Positions 39,156 through 47,520 are shown, numbered from the stretch's first letter. The stretch is 64,000 nucleotides of DNA from ZC4RG17 sp036380875 (GCA_036380875.1 DASVDX010000091.1:9192-73191), one strand, 5' to 3'. The notes: a model not told the origin generated them from the sequence alone. Program-made: numbers and translations.

Positions 39156-40097
39156 TCAGCTCAATGCCATCGAATCGACGAGCTTCTGGAGGCGCTCGCG
39201 GGTGACGAAACGGATGCGAGGATCCCGGCGTTCCCTCTCGTAGATCGAGAACGGGGCGTACTTCTCGGAGACCAGCATCGCCCGGTCGGCCTTCGACTGC
39301 TCGAAGGAGATGATGAAGCGCCGGATGGTGGACTCCTCCACCTCCGGGTAGTCACCCGGCTGGTAAGGGTCGGCCAGAATGAAGGTCGAGGTGCCGCCCT
39401 TCGTGGCCGTGAACTCCCCCTCCCCGATGCCCGGGGTGATCGTGTAGCCGAAGAGGGAGAGGACGCCGGTGACCAGCTCCGCGGCCGTCATGTTCCCGGG
39501 GTCGACCCCCTGGGCACGCAGACCGGTCTCGACCGCCTTCGGGAGCCTGATCATCTCGCCGAGCGGCTCCAGCTCGTCGGAGCGGCTCGGCGTCACCGTC
39601 TCGGGGATGGAAGGCGGCTCCTCGCCGAACTCGGCCGAGAGGGGGTCGGCGCCGATCGAAGTCAGGTTGAGGATGTCCGTCAGGCGGCTGGGTGGCGGGA
39701 GCACACCCGGTGTCTCGAGGGACACGCGCCCAACCTCCCTCGGCTCTTCCTTGCCGGCGAACACCACGACCTCTGTGACGTCGTCGATGGGGAGGGTGTG
39801 GCGCTTCTCTCGCACCACTTCCACGGCTTCGCCGACCAGCAGATCGGCGAGCACGTCGTCGCCCTCCTCGGGGAGCGGCACGTCGAAGGTGACCCGGGCC
39901 TCGTTGCCGTGGACGTGGAACGAGGCGACCGCAGGACGGGGACGAACGAAATCGGGCTCTTCTGGAGGGGTGGGCGCAGCCCGGCCGCGGCGGGATGGGG
40001 CTTGCTCACCGCGCTGACGTCGGCTCCTCTCGATGTACCAGTTCACACCGAAGAGGACGATCGCCAGAACGATCAGGATGATGCCGATATCTCTCAA
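39156..40097 (-). CDS. Membrane-anchored protein with a restriction-endonuclease-like C-terminal domain
   Basis: A 313-residue protein with one N-terminal membrane helix (GIILIVLAIVLFGVNWYIE) followed by a basic Pro-rich linker. The last 110 residues (LSLFGYTITPG, then STFILADPYQPGDYPEVEE, RRFIISFEQSKADRAMLVSEKYAPFSIYE) resemble the alpha/beta core of Mrr-like PD-(D/E)xK domains. I cannot point to a complete catalytic motif, so activity is uncertain. The stop and start overlap the ClC gene upstream (ATGA), so they are co-translated. Function unknown. Confidence 0.55.
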   Translation of the reverse strand: MRDIGIILIVLAIVLFGVNWYIERSRRQRGEQAPSRRGRAAPTPPEEPDFVRPRPAVASFHVHGNEARVTFDVPLPEEGDDVLADLLVGEAVEVVREKRHTLPIDDVTEVVVFAGKEEPREVGRVSLETPGVLPPPSRLTDILNLTSIGADPLSAEFGEEPPSIPETVTPSRSDELEPLGEMIRLPKAVETGLRAQGVDPGNMTAAELVTGVLSLFGYTITPGIGEGEFTATKGGTSTFILADPYQPGDYPEVEESTIRRFIISFEQSKADRAMLVSEKYAPFSIYERERRDPRIRFVTRERLQKLVDSMALS

Positions 40098-42238
40098 CGC
40101 TCGTCTCCCGAATCCTTGGGTGAGCCGATTGTAGGCTCTGACGGGTCCCCATCTTCCTCGTACTCGACGAGCGGAATCTCGGCGGTCGGCTCGTCGGCGC
40201 CGGCGTTGAGGCGGTTGATCATGACCTCCCGCGAAGCCTCACTCCCGAACGCCGTGACAACGTCGCCTGCCTTCAGCACAGTGTTCCCCTCGGGGACGAT
40301 CACATCCGTGCCCCGTCGCACGGCCACCAGAGTCGACCCCTCCGGCCAGGCGACGTCCTTGACGGCATGTCCGTCGGCGATCGACCCGGGCGGGATCCGG
40401 AAGTCGTAGTAGCCCGTCCCCGGATGCGTCCGCTGGTCGAGGCGGGCTCGAGCCAGATGATGGTCGGTGCGCGAGCCCAGGGCCTGGTGGTAGGCGCGCA
40501 CTGCGTCCTCCCGACGGAACAATCCCACGAGCTTCGTCGGGTTGTCGGCGGCGACGACCGGGAGCCTCCCCACTCCCAGGGTCGCCATCCGCTCCATCGC
40601 TTGCGAGACCTGGATGTCGGGATCGACGGTCACGGGACGGCGTGTCATCACCTCGGCGACCTTGGTCGAATCGTCTTCTGCCGTGCCGATGTCAGCGAGT
40701 GTGACGATGCCGATCAGGGCTCCGGCATCGTCGATGACGGGTGCTCCGTGGGATCGGTGACGATCCAACTGACGCCGCAAGTCGCCGACGGCCTGGTCGG
40801 GGCGGGCGACGACCCGGGCGGGCGACATGACCTCCCCCACCGTCACCGTGTCGAGGAGGTCGACTTCACCGGTTCGGGTCGGGTAGATCCCCCGCCGGTG
40901 GAGCGGCATCGTGTAGACGCTCTCCGGGTGGATCAACTCGGCGAGGAACGTGGCGAGGATGGCGGTCAGCATGAGTGGCAGGATCAGCCCGTACTCGCGG
41001 GTGCCGGTGATCTCGAACACCAGGAGGATGGCGGTGAGTGGGGCCCTTCCCATCGCCGCGAACATCGCCGCCATGCCGACGACGGCGAAGGCTCCGGTGC
41101 TGAGCTCCGAGATCGTCCAGAACGGCCCCACCAGCTTGGCGAAGGCGGTCCCCACCATCGCCCCGATGAACAACGAGGGCATGAATGCGCCGGCCGAAGC
41201 GCCCGACATGAGCGTGAGGCTGGTGGCGAGGATCTTCCCGAGGGCGACCAGGCCCAGGACCCACCACAGCTGAGACATCGGCTCAGGGGCGTCGGCCACC
41301 ACGGAGGCGGAGGCCAGGAGGTCATTGGTCACTGCCTGTCCGGTGCCGAACAGGCGGGAGTGGTCCGTCCCGAGCAGTAGAGGCTCGGCGATGACGAGGC
41401 CGCCGACGAGGAGCCCGAAGACGACGGGACGAAGCGCCGTCCGGGTCCAGTTGCTGCGACTCACGATGGCGTCGAGACGGTCGAGGCAGCGCAGAAAGAC
41501 GAAGGCAGCCGCGACGATGACGAGGGCGAGGCCGGCGTAGAGCACCAGTTCCCGATAGTCGCCGAGCCGGTAAGCACTGGCGTCGAGGATGAGGTCCTGG
41601 CCGATCAGGGAGCGGCTGGTGACGGCGGCGGCGACCGAGGCGATGACGATCGACGACATGTGCCGCACGGCAAAGCTGGCGAGGATCACCTCGAGAGCGA
41701 AGAGCATCCCTGCGATCGGGGCGTTGAAGGCGGCACCGATCCCGGCGCCGGCACCGGCGGCGACCAACGACCGCACCTGGTCTTCTCCCAGCCGGGCGAG
41801 TCGAGCGATCTTGGAGCCGATCGAGGCACCGACGAGGACGATCGGCCCCTCCCGGCCTCCGGAGCCGCCCGCGCCCAGGGTGATGGCGGTGGCGGCGATC
41901 TTCCAAGGCGCCACCCGACCACGAATCAGTCCACCGCGAACTATGAGCGCCGCAGCGGCTTCCGGGACTCCGTCGCCTTGGACCTCGTGGGCCAGATAGC
42001 GGGCGATGGCCCACGCCACGAGGAGGCCGAGAGGAACGGTGACGAGGACCCACCACAGCTGGGCGGCGACGATCTCTTCTACCCAAAGTTCGACCAGGTG
42101 GAGGGCCTCCACCAAGGCCCACGCTCCCACGCCGACGACGACTCCGGTCGCGGCCGAAAGCAGCAGGAAGCGGCCGCCGGCCCGGTCGGCGATCAACATG
42201 ACCGAGGGAATGCGACGCAACTGGCGAGCAACCGTCAT
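40094..42238 (-). CDS. ClC-family chloride channel/transporter with CBS and TrkA-C domains
   Basis: About 714 residues. The ClC core (about 1-430) has GSGGREGPIV with the gating glutamate, GAAFNAPIAG and GAMVGTAFAKL. Two CBS domains follow (about 455-580; VGEVMSPARVVARP and VAEVMTRRPVTVDP), then a TrkA-C-like domain (about 630-700; TLVAVRRGTDVIVPEGNT). The regulatory tail should sense nucleotides. The first 20 residues are short of the usual leader. ATG at 42238 is preferred; a TTG seven codons upstream is the alternative. It overlaps the next gene by four bases. Confidence 0.9.
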   Translation of the reverse strand: MTVARQLRRIPSVMLIADRAGGRFLLLSAATGVVVGVGAWALVEALHLVELWVEEIVAAQLWWVLVTVPLGLLVAWAIARYLAHEVQGDGVPEAAAALIVRGGLIRGRVAPWKIAATAITLGAGGSGGREGPIVLVGASIGSKIARLARLGEDQVRSLVAAGAGAGIGAAFNAPIAGMLFALEVILASFAVRHMSSIVIASVAAAVTSRSLIGQDLILDASAYRLGDYRELVLYAGLALVIVAAAFVFLRCLDRLDAIVSRSNWTRTALRPVVFGLLVGGLVIAEPLLLGTDHSRLFGTGQAVTNDLLASASVVADAPEPMSQLWWVLGLVALGKILATSLTLMSGASAGAFMPSLFIGAMVGTAFAKLVGPFWTISELSTGAFAVVGMAAMFAAMGRAPLTAILLVFEITGTREYGLILPLMLTAILATFLAELIHPESVYTMPLHRRGIYPTRTGEVDLLDTVTVGEVMSPARVVARPDQAVGDLRRQLDRHRSHGAPVIDDAGALIGIVTLADIGTAEDDSTKVAEVMTRRPVTVDPDIQVSQAMERMATLGVGRLPVVAADNPTKLVGLFRREDAVRAYHQALGSRTDHHLARARLDQRTHPGTGYYDFRIPPGSIADGHAVKDVAWPEGSTLVAVRRGTDVIVPEGNTVLKAGDVVTAFGSEASREVMINRLNAGADEPTAEIPLVEYEEDGDPSEPTIGSPKDSGDER

Positions 42239-42290
42239 CGGCGCCAAAGGGTAAGGCAATGCCTCTGTTGGGCCAGGGAATCGCCCCGGC

Positions 42291-43157
42291 TCAGGGGACG
42301 ACGGTCCCGATGCCTCGACGTTCGGCTTCTTCGAGTGCCGCTCGAGCGGCGGCGATGTCCTGGCTGGCGATCCCCACCGACTTGAACAACGTGGTCACCC
42401 CAGTAGGGACCTCGCGGCCTGCCAAGATCTCGCCCAGCGTGGCGTCGGGCTCGCGACCTGCGGCGATGAGGTCGCCTGCTTCGGCTGCGGCTGCCTCCCG
42501 GTCGTCGACGACCACGAACGCCTGGCGTGTCACTTCAGCAGGCACCTCGATCATTCCCGGCCGGAATGCCCCAACGGCGTTGATGTGGCACCCGGGACGC
42601 ACGGCCTCTGGGCTGAACAGGGGCGACTCAGCCGGGGTTGCACAGGAGACGATGTCGGCGTCCTTCACGGCGGCGTCGGCGTCGGAGACGGCTTCCCCTC
42701 CCACCCGTTCGGCGAGTCGTTCGGCCCTCTCCCGGTTCCGGGACCAGACGAGCACTCGCTCGATGGGACGCACGGCGCGCACGGCGGCGACCTGGTCGTA
42801 CGCCATCGCCCCCGCCCCGAGCATCGCCAGCACCTCGGCGTCGGGGGGTGCCAGAACCCGCGTCGCCAGCCCGGCCCCGGCCCCGGTCCGGATGGCGGTC
42901 AGCGTGGGGCCGTCGACCACGCCCAGCGGAGAGCCGTCGGGTCCCACGACCATCACCAGTCCGACCGGGTTGCCCGGCACCGTCGACACCGCCTTCAGCC
43001 CGGCATAGTCACCCACCCGTCCCGGCATGAACAACGAGACACCGAGTTGGTGCCGGAGCGGGATCTCGACGTCTTCACCGAAGGCGGCCACTTGCGAGTC
43101 GATGGCCGCCGGCATGGGCAGACATTCCCGCGTCTGTTCGGCGTCGAGGAATCTCAT
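42291..43157 (-). CDS. Ornithine cyclodeaminase / mu-crystallin family protein
   Basis: A 288-residue NAD(P)-binding enzyme. YAGLKAVSTVPGNP and GPTLTAIRTGAGAGLATRVLA (about residues 78-98) are family blocks. LGAGAMAYDQV (about 112-122) is the dinucleotide motif, and HINAVGAFRPGMIEVP is the substrate-side motif. Members deaminate ornithine, reduce cyclic imines, or act as alanine or ectoine-pathway dehydrogenases. It overlaps the NYN gene stop by four bases. Substrate not deducible. Confidence 0.85.
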   Translation of the reverse strand: MRFLDAEQTRECLPMPAAIDSQVAAFGEDVEIPLRHQLGVSLFMPGRVGDYAGLKAVSTVPGNPVGLVMVVGPDGSPLGVVDGPTLTAIRTGAGAGLATRVLAPPDAEVLAMLGAGAMAYDQVAAVRAVRPIERVLVWSRNRERAERLAERVGGEAVSDADAAVKDADIVSCATPAESPLFSPEAVRPGCHINAVGAFRPGMIEVPAEVTRQAFVVVDDREAAAAEAGDLIAAGREPDATLGEILAGREVPTGVTTLFKSVGIASQDIAAARAALEEAERRGIGTVVP

Positions 43158-44170
43158 ACCGCGCGGACAACGTAGTCGCCCGCATCGGGGTCGAACTCCA
43201 GTTGGATGTAGCCGCGCCTGTCGGCGGCCCGGCAGAACTGGAGGAAGCTGCTGTAGCCGAACTTCTTCTCGGTGAAGTCCGACTGCCGTTTGCGGATCTC
43301 GTTCTTCAGCCCGGACAGGTGCGGCTTGCCCGATCGAGCCAGGTCGCCGACGACCTCGGCGAGCAGCTCGAAGGCCTCTGTCTCTGCTTTGGAGCCTTCG
43401 GGGATCTTCACCACCGGGTCGCCCCGGGCGGGGCCCTCACTCAATTCGACCACTCCGCGCGAGGCTAGATCGGTGAGCAACTCGCCGAACCCGCGGTAGC
43501 CGAAGTCGGCTTCGGAGAACGTCGAGTCCTTCCGCAACAGAGCCCGTTTGAGCGAGGACGCCAGGACGTTGTCGCCGCTCGACCGTTGGAGGCCGCCGAG
43601 TGTCCGGATGATGAGAGTCTCGAGTGATTCGGCGCCGTCGGGGGCTTCTTCCTCCGCCGTGGGCTCTTCGGCAGGGGGAGGCTCGACTATCCGGGGCTCG
43701 ACTCCTTCGAGGTTCTCATAGAAGAGGAACTCGTCGCAGGCGGGAGGCAGCAGCTTGGACGTCGACGCCCGCACGCCCACGCCGATCACGCGCTTGTTCA
43801 ACTCCCGCAGCTTGTAGACGAGCGGGGTGAAATCCGAGTCGCCGGTGCAGATGACGAAGGTGGTGACATAGGCACGCTCGTAGGCCTGCTCGATGGCGTC
43901 GACGACGAGCTTGATGTCGGCGGCGTTCTTTCGGCTCGCTCCCATCCGCTGCGGGATTTCGATCAGCTCCACGTGGTGGCGGGTGAGATTCCGCCGGTCC
44001 TCGTCGAACATCGACCAGTCGGCGTAGGCCCGCCGCAGGATCACTCTCCCCCGCTCGGCCAGGGCGTCGGCGATGGGGCCGAAGTCGAATTGCATGCCCC
44101 CGAGCGAATCCCGTGCGCCGATGGCCAGGTTCTCGTAGTCGAGGAAGACGGCGATGCGTTCTTCGTCCAT
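43154..44170 (-). CDS. NYN-domain RNase-like protein with two LOTUS (OST-HTH) domains
   Basis: A 338-residue protein. The NYN (PIN-like) nuclease domain (about 1-150) has all acidic motifs: VFLDYENLAIG, KNAADIKLVVDAIE, ICTGDSDFTPLVY. An acidic linker (about 160-185) leads to two OST-HTH/LOTUS domains (about 188-250 and 265-335; KKFGYSSFLQFCRAADRRGYIQL in the second). LOTUS domains bind RNA, including G-rich RNA, so this is a probable RNA-guided or RNA-binding ribonuclease. The target is unknown. Confidence 0.88.
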   Translation of the reverse strand: MDEERIAVFLDYENLAIGARDSLGGMQFDFGPIADALAERGRVILRRAYADWSMFDEDRRNLTRHHVELIEIPQRMGASRKNAADIKLVVDAIEQAYERAYVTTFVICTGDSDFTPLVYKLRELNKRVIGVGVRASTSKLLPPACDEFLFYENLEGVEPRIVEPPPAEEPTAEEEAPDGAESLETLIIRTLGGLQRSSGDNVLASSLKRALLRKDSTFSEADFGYRGFGELLTDLASRGVVELSEGPARGDPVVKIPEGSKAETEAFELLAEVVGDLARSGKPHLSGLKNEIRKRQSDFTEKKFGYSSFLQFCRAADRRGYIQLEFDPDAGDYVVRAV

Positions 44171-44208
44171 CGGTTGCAGAGTAGGACGCCGTCTGTACGA
44201 TCGGTGGC

Positions 44209-44352
44209 ATGGGCGACCCCGCCTGCTGGCTCGACCGGGTGTGCATCGAATGCGGCCGTTTCATCGACGACGAGCACGTCGAAGACGACAAATGCCCGCA
44301 TTGCGGCGCCGACCTGGACCGGTCGGAGGTCAGCGGTAGGCGCGACAAGTGA
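44209..44352 (+). CDS. Small zinc-ribbon protein, 47 residues
   Basis: ATG-initiated frame encoding two CxxC knuckles (CIEC at about 12-15, CPHC at about 29-32) with an extra Cys at residue 6, and a charged tail. It has the look of a free-standing zinc ribbon. The end overlaps the convergent nuclease gene by 23 bases. The promoter would lie in the 38-base gap to the NYN gene. No ribosome site is obvious, so it may be leaderless. Function unknown. Confidence 0.6.
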   Translation: MGDPACWLDRVCIECGRFIDDEHVEDDKCPHCGADLDRSEVSGRRDK

Positions 44353-45724
44353 GGCGGAACTCGCAGCCCTCGCACCACGGCCCCTCCCGATAGGAGGGCT
44401 GGAGCGGGTCGTCCCACTCCCAGTCGTGGACCGGACGCACTCTTCGGCGAAGCCTCTCGGCAGCAGCTTCCACCTGCTCCGGCCCGAGAACGACCACCTC
44501 GCAGGCCGGTGGGGAGTGCCGCACATAGTGGCGGTGGATCACCGCCGGCACGTCGGGGCCGATCCAGCGTCGAAGGCCGGTGGCGTAGATGTCGTCCTCG
44601 ATGACGTGATCCGTCGGGTTTCCTGTCTTCAGTTCGATCGCCACCGGGGCGCCGGTGGAGTCCCGAGCGGTCAGGTCCAAGAAGGCGATCACCGACGTCC
44701 CGAAAGCGTCGGCTCCTTCCCCTTCGACGAGCGTGACGCCGACCGGGAACTCGGCCTGACGGACCGTCAGACCCTCCTCTTCGATCAGGCGGCAGTGGTT
44801 CTCCCACATGAGCCGCAGCTCCGCCACCTCCGAGGGCGGCACGCCGGCCAGGTAGGTGGAGACGGCCCCCTCGGGGTCGTCTGATCCTTCGGCCGAAGCG
44901 ACCATGGCATGGAACAGGCGGCCCTGGCCCAATCCGGGACCGGAGTCGATTTCCTCCCCGTCGTCCCGGGGCATCCCGTGGACCCGCCGCCACGCCACGC
45001 GGCGATGGCAGCGGTCGAGCATCTCCACATCGGTTTTCGTGATGTTCAGTGTCTTCACCTTCGAGGAGACCGGCCGGTCGGCCGGGAAGGCGCCGCAGGT
45101 GGCGGCACGGCGACACCAAACACATCCCGGGCCGGGACGCACGCCGTTCCCGCGCGCAGAGTGCTGCTCGATCAAGTCGGAGAGGAGTGCTGCCGGGTCG
45201 GGCGGCGGAGTGATGGGCTCGACCTCGCCGGTACCTGCCATCAGGTCGAGGAAAGTTTCGCCCTCCTCGGCGGCTGACCACAGGACGGCGGCCTCGGCGT
45301 CGGTCGTGCGGGAACGGCCCGTTTTCAAGCGAACGTGCTCGACGCCGTCTTCGGTGGTGATCGAGAAGGTGACGTTGGCCGGGACGGACACGCCGTGGTC
45401 CTCGGCGTCGAACCAGAACCGCCGGCCCTCCAGGTCCATCTCGGCTGTGTCGGGGATCGGGAAGATGCGACGGACGTTGTGGAACATCCGGGCGATGAGG
45501 TCGGCTTCCACACGACTGAGCACACCGAGATGGCGCGCCAGCAAATCCTCGGCAGGCTCGTCCGGGTTCACCCAGGCGTCCACCAGCAGGTCCCGCAGGA
45601 TCTGCCACCGGTCCAGATGGGCACGAGGCTGGAGAGTGCGAGGACCACGCTCGGCAGCGGGGCATGCCGCGGTGAGCTCGGCCACCGAGACCTGGCGCAG
45701 GTTGGCGACCGTCCGATAGGCCAT
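44330..45724 (-). CDS. Tandem Cas4/RecB-like PD-(D/E)xK protein with two Fe-S clusters
   Basis: A 464-residue protein made of two related halves. Each half has an early Cys (C21 in LTAAC; the Cys of EMLDRCHRRVAW in half 2), a strand ending in LKTG (about residue 133, RLKTGRSRT; about 365, ELKTGNPT), and a C-x2-C-x5-C cluster (CVWCRRAATC at about 201; CEGCEFRLTC at 451-460). This is the Cas4/AddB pattern of one plus three cysteines for a 4Fe-4S cluster. Half 2 also has FLDLTARD before its ELKTG, so it has a full nuclease motif; half 1 lacks the aspartate. No helicase or cas genes are adjacent. A role in DNA end processing is inferred. Confidence 0.65.
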   Translation of the reverse strand: MAYRTVANLRQVSVAELTAACPAAERGPRTLQPRAHLDRWQILRDLLVDAWVNPDEPAEDLLARHLGVLSRVEADLIARMFHNVRRIFPIPDTAEMDLEGRRFWFDAEDHGVSVPANVTFSITTEDGVEHVRLKTGRSRTTDAEAAVLWSAAEEGETFLDLMAGTGEVEPITPPPDPAALLSDLIEQHSARGNGVRPGPGCVWCRRAATCGAFPADRPVSSKVKTLNITKTDVEMLDRCHRRVAWRRVHGMPRDDGEEIDSGPGLGQGRLFHAMVASAEGSDDPEGAVSTYLAGVPPSEVAELRLMWENHCRLIEEEGLTVRQAEFPVGVTLVEGEGADAFGTSVIAFLDLTARDSTGAPVAIELKTGNPTDHVIEDDIYATGLRRWIGPDVPAVIHRHYVRHSPPACEVVVLGPEQVEAAAERLRRRVRPVHDWEWDDPLQPSYREGPWCEGCEFRLTCRAYR

Positions 45725-45757
45725 GGGCGCAACGTAGCCGCGGCGAGTGACGCCTCC

Positions 45758-45783
45758 GTGTCAATCGAGGGGATTCTGGGTAG
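45758..45783 (+). promoter_or_regulatory. Weak SigB/SigF-like promoter for topoisomerase IB
   Basis: GTGT at 45758-45761, a 16-base spacer and GGGTAG at 45778-45783. The GTG start lies nine bases after the -10, so the message would be almost leaderless. The -35 has one mismatch from GTTT, so this is the weakest of the set. Confidence 0.35.
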
Positions 45784-45792
45784 CGGTTCGCC

Positions 45793-46800
45793 GTGACCGA
45801 ACGCGCCGCCTCCCTCGAACTCGCTGCCGTCGCCGGCCTGCGCTACACCACCGACGATCAGCCCGGGTATCGCCGCATTCGTCGGGGAAAGGGCTTCTCC
45901 TATGTCGACGAGAACGGAGACCTGCTCGACGAGGAATCCCGCGCCTGGGCGGAGTCGCTCGTTGTCCCACCGGCGTGGACCGACGTGTGGATCAACCCGG
46001 TCCACGACGGCCACATCCTGGCCACCGGATACGACGACGCCGGCCGCAAGCAGTACATCTATCACCCCGACTGGGAAGAAGCCCGTGACGAGGTCAAGTT
46101 CGAGCGGATGGGCTCGTTCGCGACGCGTCTCCCGCGCATTCGCAAGCGGATCCAGGAAGACCTCCGCCGGCCTGGCCTCGACCGAGACAAGGTGGTGGCG
46201 CTCACGGTCGCCGTCCTCGACCGCACGCTGATCCGGGTCGGCACCCAGCGCTACGTCGAGACGAACGAGTCCTACGGGCTGACGACCCTGACCCCCGACC
46301 ATGCCGAAGTGGAGGGCCGACGCGTCGTTTTCAGCTTCAACGGGAAGGGCGGCGCCGAACACGAGGTGGCGTTGCGGGACGCACGGCTCGCCTCGTTGAT
46401 ATCCAAGTGTCAAGACCTGGAGGGCCAGACCCTCTTCGCATACGAAGCCGAAGACGGCGTGCGCACGGTCGACTCCAGTGACGTGAACCGCTACCTGTCG
46501 GACACCGCCGGCGAAGGGTTCAGCGCCAAGGACTTCCGCACCTGGGGAGCGAGTGCTGTCGTGACCGGTGAACTCGCCATCGTCGTAGACGAGGACCCCG
46601 ACAAGAGCTTCCTCGCCGCCGTCGATGTCGCCGCCGAGCGTCTCGGCAACACGCGGGACGTGTGCCGCAACTCGTATCTGCACCCCGTCGTCCGGGAAGC
46701 CTTCGAAGACGGCCGGCTTCGTCAGGCGTGGCGGCGCTCGAAGAAGGGCCGCTGGCTGAGCCGTCCCGAATCCGCCTTCAAGAGACTCATCGTCGTCTGA
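45793..46800 (+). CDS. DNA topoisomerase IB
   Basis: A 335-residue bacterial type IB topoisomerase. The N-terminal domain has PGYRRIRRGKGFSYVD and PPAWTDVWINPVHDGHILATG. The catalytic domain has RVGTQRYVETNESYGLTTL, KDFRTWGASAVV and the active-site tyrosine in CRNSYLHPVV (about residue 295). It relaxes supercoils through a 3-prime phosphotyrosine. Bacterial TopIB is often stress-linked, and the weak SigB-like box upstream would fit. It is divergent from the Fe-S nuclease gene. Confidence 0.92.
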   Translation: MTERAASLELAAVAGLRYTTDDQPGYRRIRRGKGFSYVDENGDLLDEESRAWAESLVVPPAWTDVWINPVHDGHILATGYDDAGRKQYIYHPDWEEARDEVKFERMGSFATRLPRIRKRIQEDLRRPGLDRDKVVALTVAVLDRTLIRVGTQRYVETNESYGLTTLTPDHAEVEGRRVVFSFNGKGGAEHEVALRDARLASLISKCQDLEGQTLFAYEAEDGVRTVDSSDVNRYLSDTAGEGFSAKDFRTWGASAVVTGELAIVVDEDPDKSFLAAVDVAAERLGNTRDVCRNSYLHPVVREAFEDGRLRQAWRRSKKGRWLSRPESAFKRLIVV

Positions 46801-46818
46801 CCCCCGGAGGGTTTCCCG

Positions 46819-46844
46819 GTTTCCTCCTTCGTCCCGGCGGGTAC
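46819..46844 (+). promoter_or_regulatory. SigB/SigF-type promoter before the 69-residue membrane protein
   Basis: GTTT at 46819-46822, a 16-base spacer, then GGGTAC at 46839-46844. The ribosome site GAGGAG follows at 46862-46867. Confidence 0.7.
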
Positions 46845-46873
46845 GACGGCGTCGCCATCACGAGGAGAGTGCC

Positions 46874-47083
46874 ATCGAGATCGCCATAGCCGCCGGATCG
46901 ATCGTGTTGCTGGTGGTGGTGTTCTGGGTTCTCGTTCGTCAACAGCACCCCGCCGACGACATCTCGCACCTATCGGGCCCCGACGATCGAGGACCCACCG
47001 GCGATCCTTATCCGCCCGGCTCCGGCCCAGCCGGACCGGATGCCGAGATCCAGAGCGACCCGAAGGAACCTCCCGCGGAATAG
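46874..47083 (+). CDS. Small single-span membrane protein with an unusual start
   Basis: The frame encodes a 21-residue membrane helix (EIAIAAGSIVLLVVVFWVLV) and a Pro/Gly/Asp-rich tail ending KEPPAE. GAGGAG (46862-46867) is at the right distance for an initiation codon at 46874, but the codon there is ATC. No ATG, GTG or TTG is in frame nearby upstream. The first canonical in-frame start is GTG at 46904, which would cut the helix in half. Either ATC is used, or the sequence carries a base change from ATG. The SigB-type promoter upstream supports a real gene. Function unknown. Confidence 0.55.
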   Translation: MEIAIAAGSIVLLVVVFWVLVRQQHPADDISHLSGPDDRGPTGDPYPPGSGPAGPDAEIQSDPKEPPAE

Positions 47084-47138
47084 CGGCGTCCCAAGCGATG
47101 TTTGACAGGTGGGGTTTGGAGGGAAGGCAAGGAGCGAG

Positions 47139-47240
47139 ATGATCTTCGAAGGACCCCGGTCCACCCGTCGTCTCCACTGGCTGGAGTGGTTGCCGCTGGT
47201 GCTGCTCATCAGCTGGGTGGCCATCCGGGCGCTGATCTAG
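47139..47240 (+). CDS. Membrane micropeptide, 33 residues
   Basis: ATG with GGAGCGAG directly upstream. The product MIFEGPRSTRRLHWLEW is followed by one hydrophobic helix (LPLVLLISWVAIRALI) and stops. It lies 55 bases after the 69-residue membrane protein on the same strand and is followed by a strong terminator, so it is probably the end of that transcript. No family known. Confidence 0.5.
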   Translation: MIFEGPRSTRRLHWLEWLPLVLLISWVAIRALI

Positions 47241-47263
47241 GAACCGAGTTTCGGACGCAATGA

Positions 47264-47290
47264 AAAGGGGCCCGCCGAGCGGGCCCCTTT
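47264..47290. terminator. Bidirectional intrinsic terminator
   Basis: AAAGGGGCCCGC pairs with GCGGGCCCCTTT across a three-base loop. Flanking A and T runs (aaaa on the left, ttt on the right) make it work on both strands. It closes the plus-strand micropeptide transcript and the minus-strand lipoprotein gene. Confidence 0.85.
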
Positions 47291-47310
47291 CTCAACTCGA
47301 TGGACCTGTC

Positions 47311-47484
47311 TCACCCACCAGCAACGGTGGTGTCGGTCATGCCGGGAACAGTGGTCGCTCCCAGATCGCCACCCGGGGCGAGCGTGGTACCCACGTCTCC
47401 TCCCGGATCCTGATCGGACTCACAAGCAACGGTGAAGATGGCTGTCAACACCGCCAATACCGCGATGGACTTCCTGATAACCAT
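47311..47484 (-). CDS. Small lipoprotein-like protein, 57 residues
   Basis: AAGGAGG lies seven bases before the ATG at 47484. A hydrophobic signal segment (IRKSIAVLAVLTAIFTVAC) ends in a Cys with an imperfect lipobox (TVAC, with Thr in place of Leu). The remainder is Gly/Thr/Asp-rich and low in complexity (PGGDVGTTLAPGGDLGATT). It has a SigB-type promoter. Function unknown. Confidence 0.65.
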   Translation of the reverse strand: MVIRKSIAVLAVLTAIFTVACESDQDPGGDVGTTLAPGGDLGATTVPGMTDTTVAGG

Positions 47485-47520
47485 TATCTGATCCTCCTTC
47501 GGATCGATGACCACCGGGAG

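Noticed and set aside
45793..46800. Topoisomerase IB and Cas4-like nuclease as part of a CRISPR or defence island
   Set aside because: No repeats, Cas1/Cas2, methylase, helicase or typical defence genes lie nearby.
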